Positions 63,530 through 64,000 of a stretch of 64,000 nt of DNA are shown piece by piece (the stretch's first letter is position 1; every line of letters starts with the position of its first letter). Both the position numbers and the translations under genes were made by a program. The notes beneath the pieces were generated by a model. The model was not told the DNA's origin. It made no database searches and worked only from the letters and a program-made list of their open reading frames with translations. The DNA comes from Roseovarius sp. Pro17 (lineage in GTDB: Bacteria > Pseudomonadota > Alphaproteobacteria > Rhodobacterales > Rhodobacteraceae): contig NZ_CP141179.1 of assembly GCF_035599575.1 (NCBI RefSeq), positions 1,550,001-1,614,000 on the forward strand, written 5' to 3'.

Positions 63530-64000
63530 ATGCCCAAGGACAGCCCATCCGATCACGGCGGCATCGGCGCCAGCCCCAAGCGGCGCGAGGATATCCGCTT
63601 CCTGTCGGGCACCGGCAATTATACCGACGACATCAACCTGCGCGGGCAGGCCTATGTGCATTTCCTGCGCTCGGACCTTGCCCACGGCAAGATCAACGGG
63701 CTGGACCTGAGTGAGGCGGAAAAGATGCCGGGTGTCATCCGCATCTTTACCGGTGAGGACTTTAAGGACGCAGGCTCAATCCCCTGCGGCTGGCAGGTCA
63801 CCGATCGTTTCGGCAACCCGATGCAGGAACCGCGTCACCCGGTCCTGTGCGAAACGCATGTGCGCCATGTCGGCGATCCCATCGCCGCGATCGTTGCCGA
63901 AACGCGCGAGCAGGCCCGCGACGCCGCCGAGGCGATCGTGCCGGATATCGAAGAACTGCCTGCTGTGGTTAATATGAAGGCTGCGCTGGAGGAGGGATCA
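63530..64000 (+). CDS. coxL: Large molybdenum subunit of CO-dehydrogenase-type enzyme, CoxL, N-terminal part
   Basis: The first 157 residues are seen; the gene runs off the window. The start (IGASPKRREDIRFLSGTGNYTDDINLRGQAYVHFLRSDLAH) matches the aldehyde oxidase/xanthine dehydrogenase a/b hammerhead domain and is typical of CoxL. The active-site loop that separates form I (AYXCSFR) from form II (AYRGAGR) lies beyond the window. Gene order S then L, with no M gene before S, fits form II, whose true substrate is often uncertain. An SD (AGGGGGAGA) precedes the ATG by about 6 bases. Confidence 0.9.
   Translation, partial: MPKDSPSDHGGIGASPKRREDIRFLSGTGNYTDDINLRGQAYVHFLRSDLAHGKINGLDLSEAEKMPGVIRIFTGEDFKDAGSIPCGWQVTDRFGNPMQEPRHPVLCETHVRHVGDPIAAIVAETREQARDAAEAIVPDIEELPAVVNMKAALEEGS

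Overview
The window is 64 kb of GC-rich chromosomal DNA from an alphaproteobacterium, most likely a Rhodobacterales (Roseobacter/Rhodobacteraceae) member. The evidence is the gene order dusB-ntrB-ntrC-ntrY-ntrX-trkA-trkH-hfq-hflX, the fused ispDF gene, the surE-pcm-nlpD order, an IalB-family protein, and a molybdenum hydroxylase cluster of CO-dehydrogenase type. Genes are densely packed with many 4-base overlaps. I see no insertion sequence, prophage, CRISPR array or obvious genomic island.

Layout. 1-8.7 kb: the end of an ABC-F ATPase gene, tRNA-Gly, two envelope enzymes (DUF882 and an L,D-transpeptidase), an lpxD-acp-ketoacyl synthase operon, an IalB-like protein and a HerA/YjgR-like ATPase. 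8.8-16.3 kb: an HU-like protein, two tRNA-Val genes around a histidine phosphatase, a cobalamin riboswitch with a five-gene corrinoid uptake/cobinamide salvage operon (TonB receptor, BtuF, BtuC, BtuD, CbiZ), and two nearly identical tRNA-Asp genes. 16.3-19.2 kb: a coenzyme-Q-binding (RatA/COQ10) protein facing a cinA-pgpA-ispDF operon. 19.3-31.5 kb: the nitrogen-regulation and potassium-uptake block, ending in hfq-hflX.

31.6-39.6 kb: a penicillin/AHL acylase-like enzyme, a hydroxyisobutyrate-dehydrogenase-family enzyme, surE-pcm-nlpD, an SDR and an MscS channel. 39.8-44.8 kb: a periplasmic molybdenum hydroxylase (IorB/IorA type) with a tri-heme cytochrome c, then an orphan ParA. 44.9-55.2 kb: a housekeeping stretch on the minus strand (dnaB, alr, mlaEF, radA, cvpA, a DMT exporter, purF, plus pyrC-pyrE). 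55.3-64 kb: an unassigned alpha/beta-hydrolase-like protein, then a plus-strand block of CoxD-like MoxR ATPase, CoxE-like VWA protein, a long Ala/Glu/Asp-rich OmpA protein, XdhC, a molybdopterin-binding protein, CoxS and the start of CoxL. The order S then L suggests a form II (CODH-like) enzyme, but the diagnostic active-site motif lies beyond the window.

Regulatory points worth a look: NtrC (and NtrX) lack the sigma-54-contacting GAFTGA loop; alternative hairpins lie between ntrC and ntrY; a 16-codon repeat-built leader ORF overlaps the trkA start; and the xdhC ribosome binding site is buried in a perfect 11-bp terminator stem. Nothing here is plainly an undescribed system. The most unusual units are the OmpA-like coiled-coil protein inside the cox-type cluster and the Cys-elbow hydrolase-like protein.
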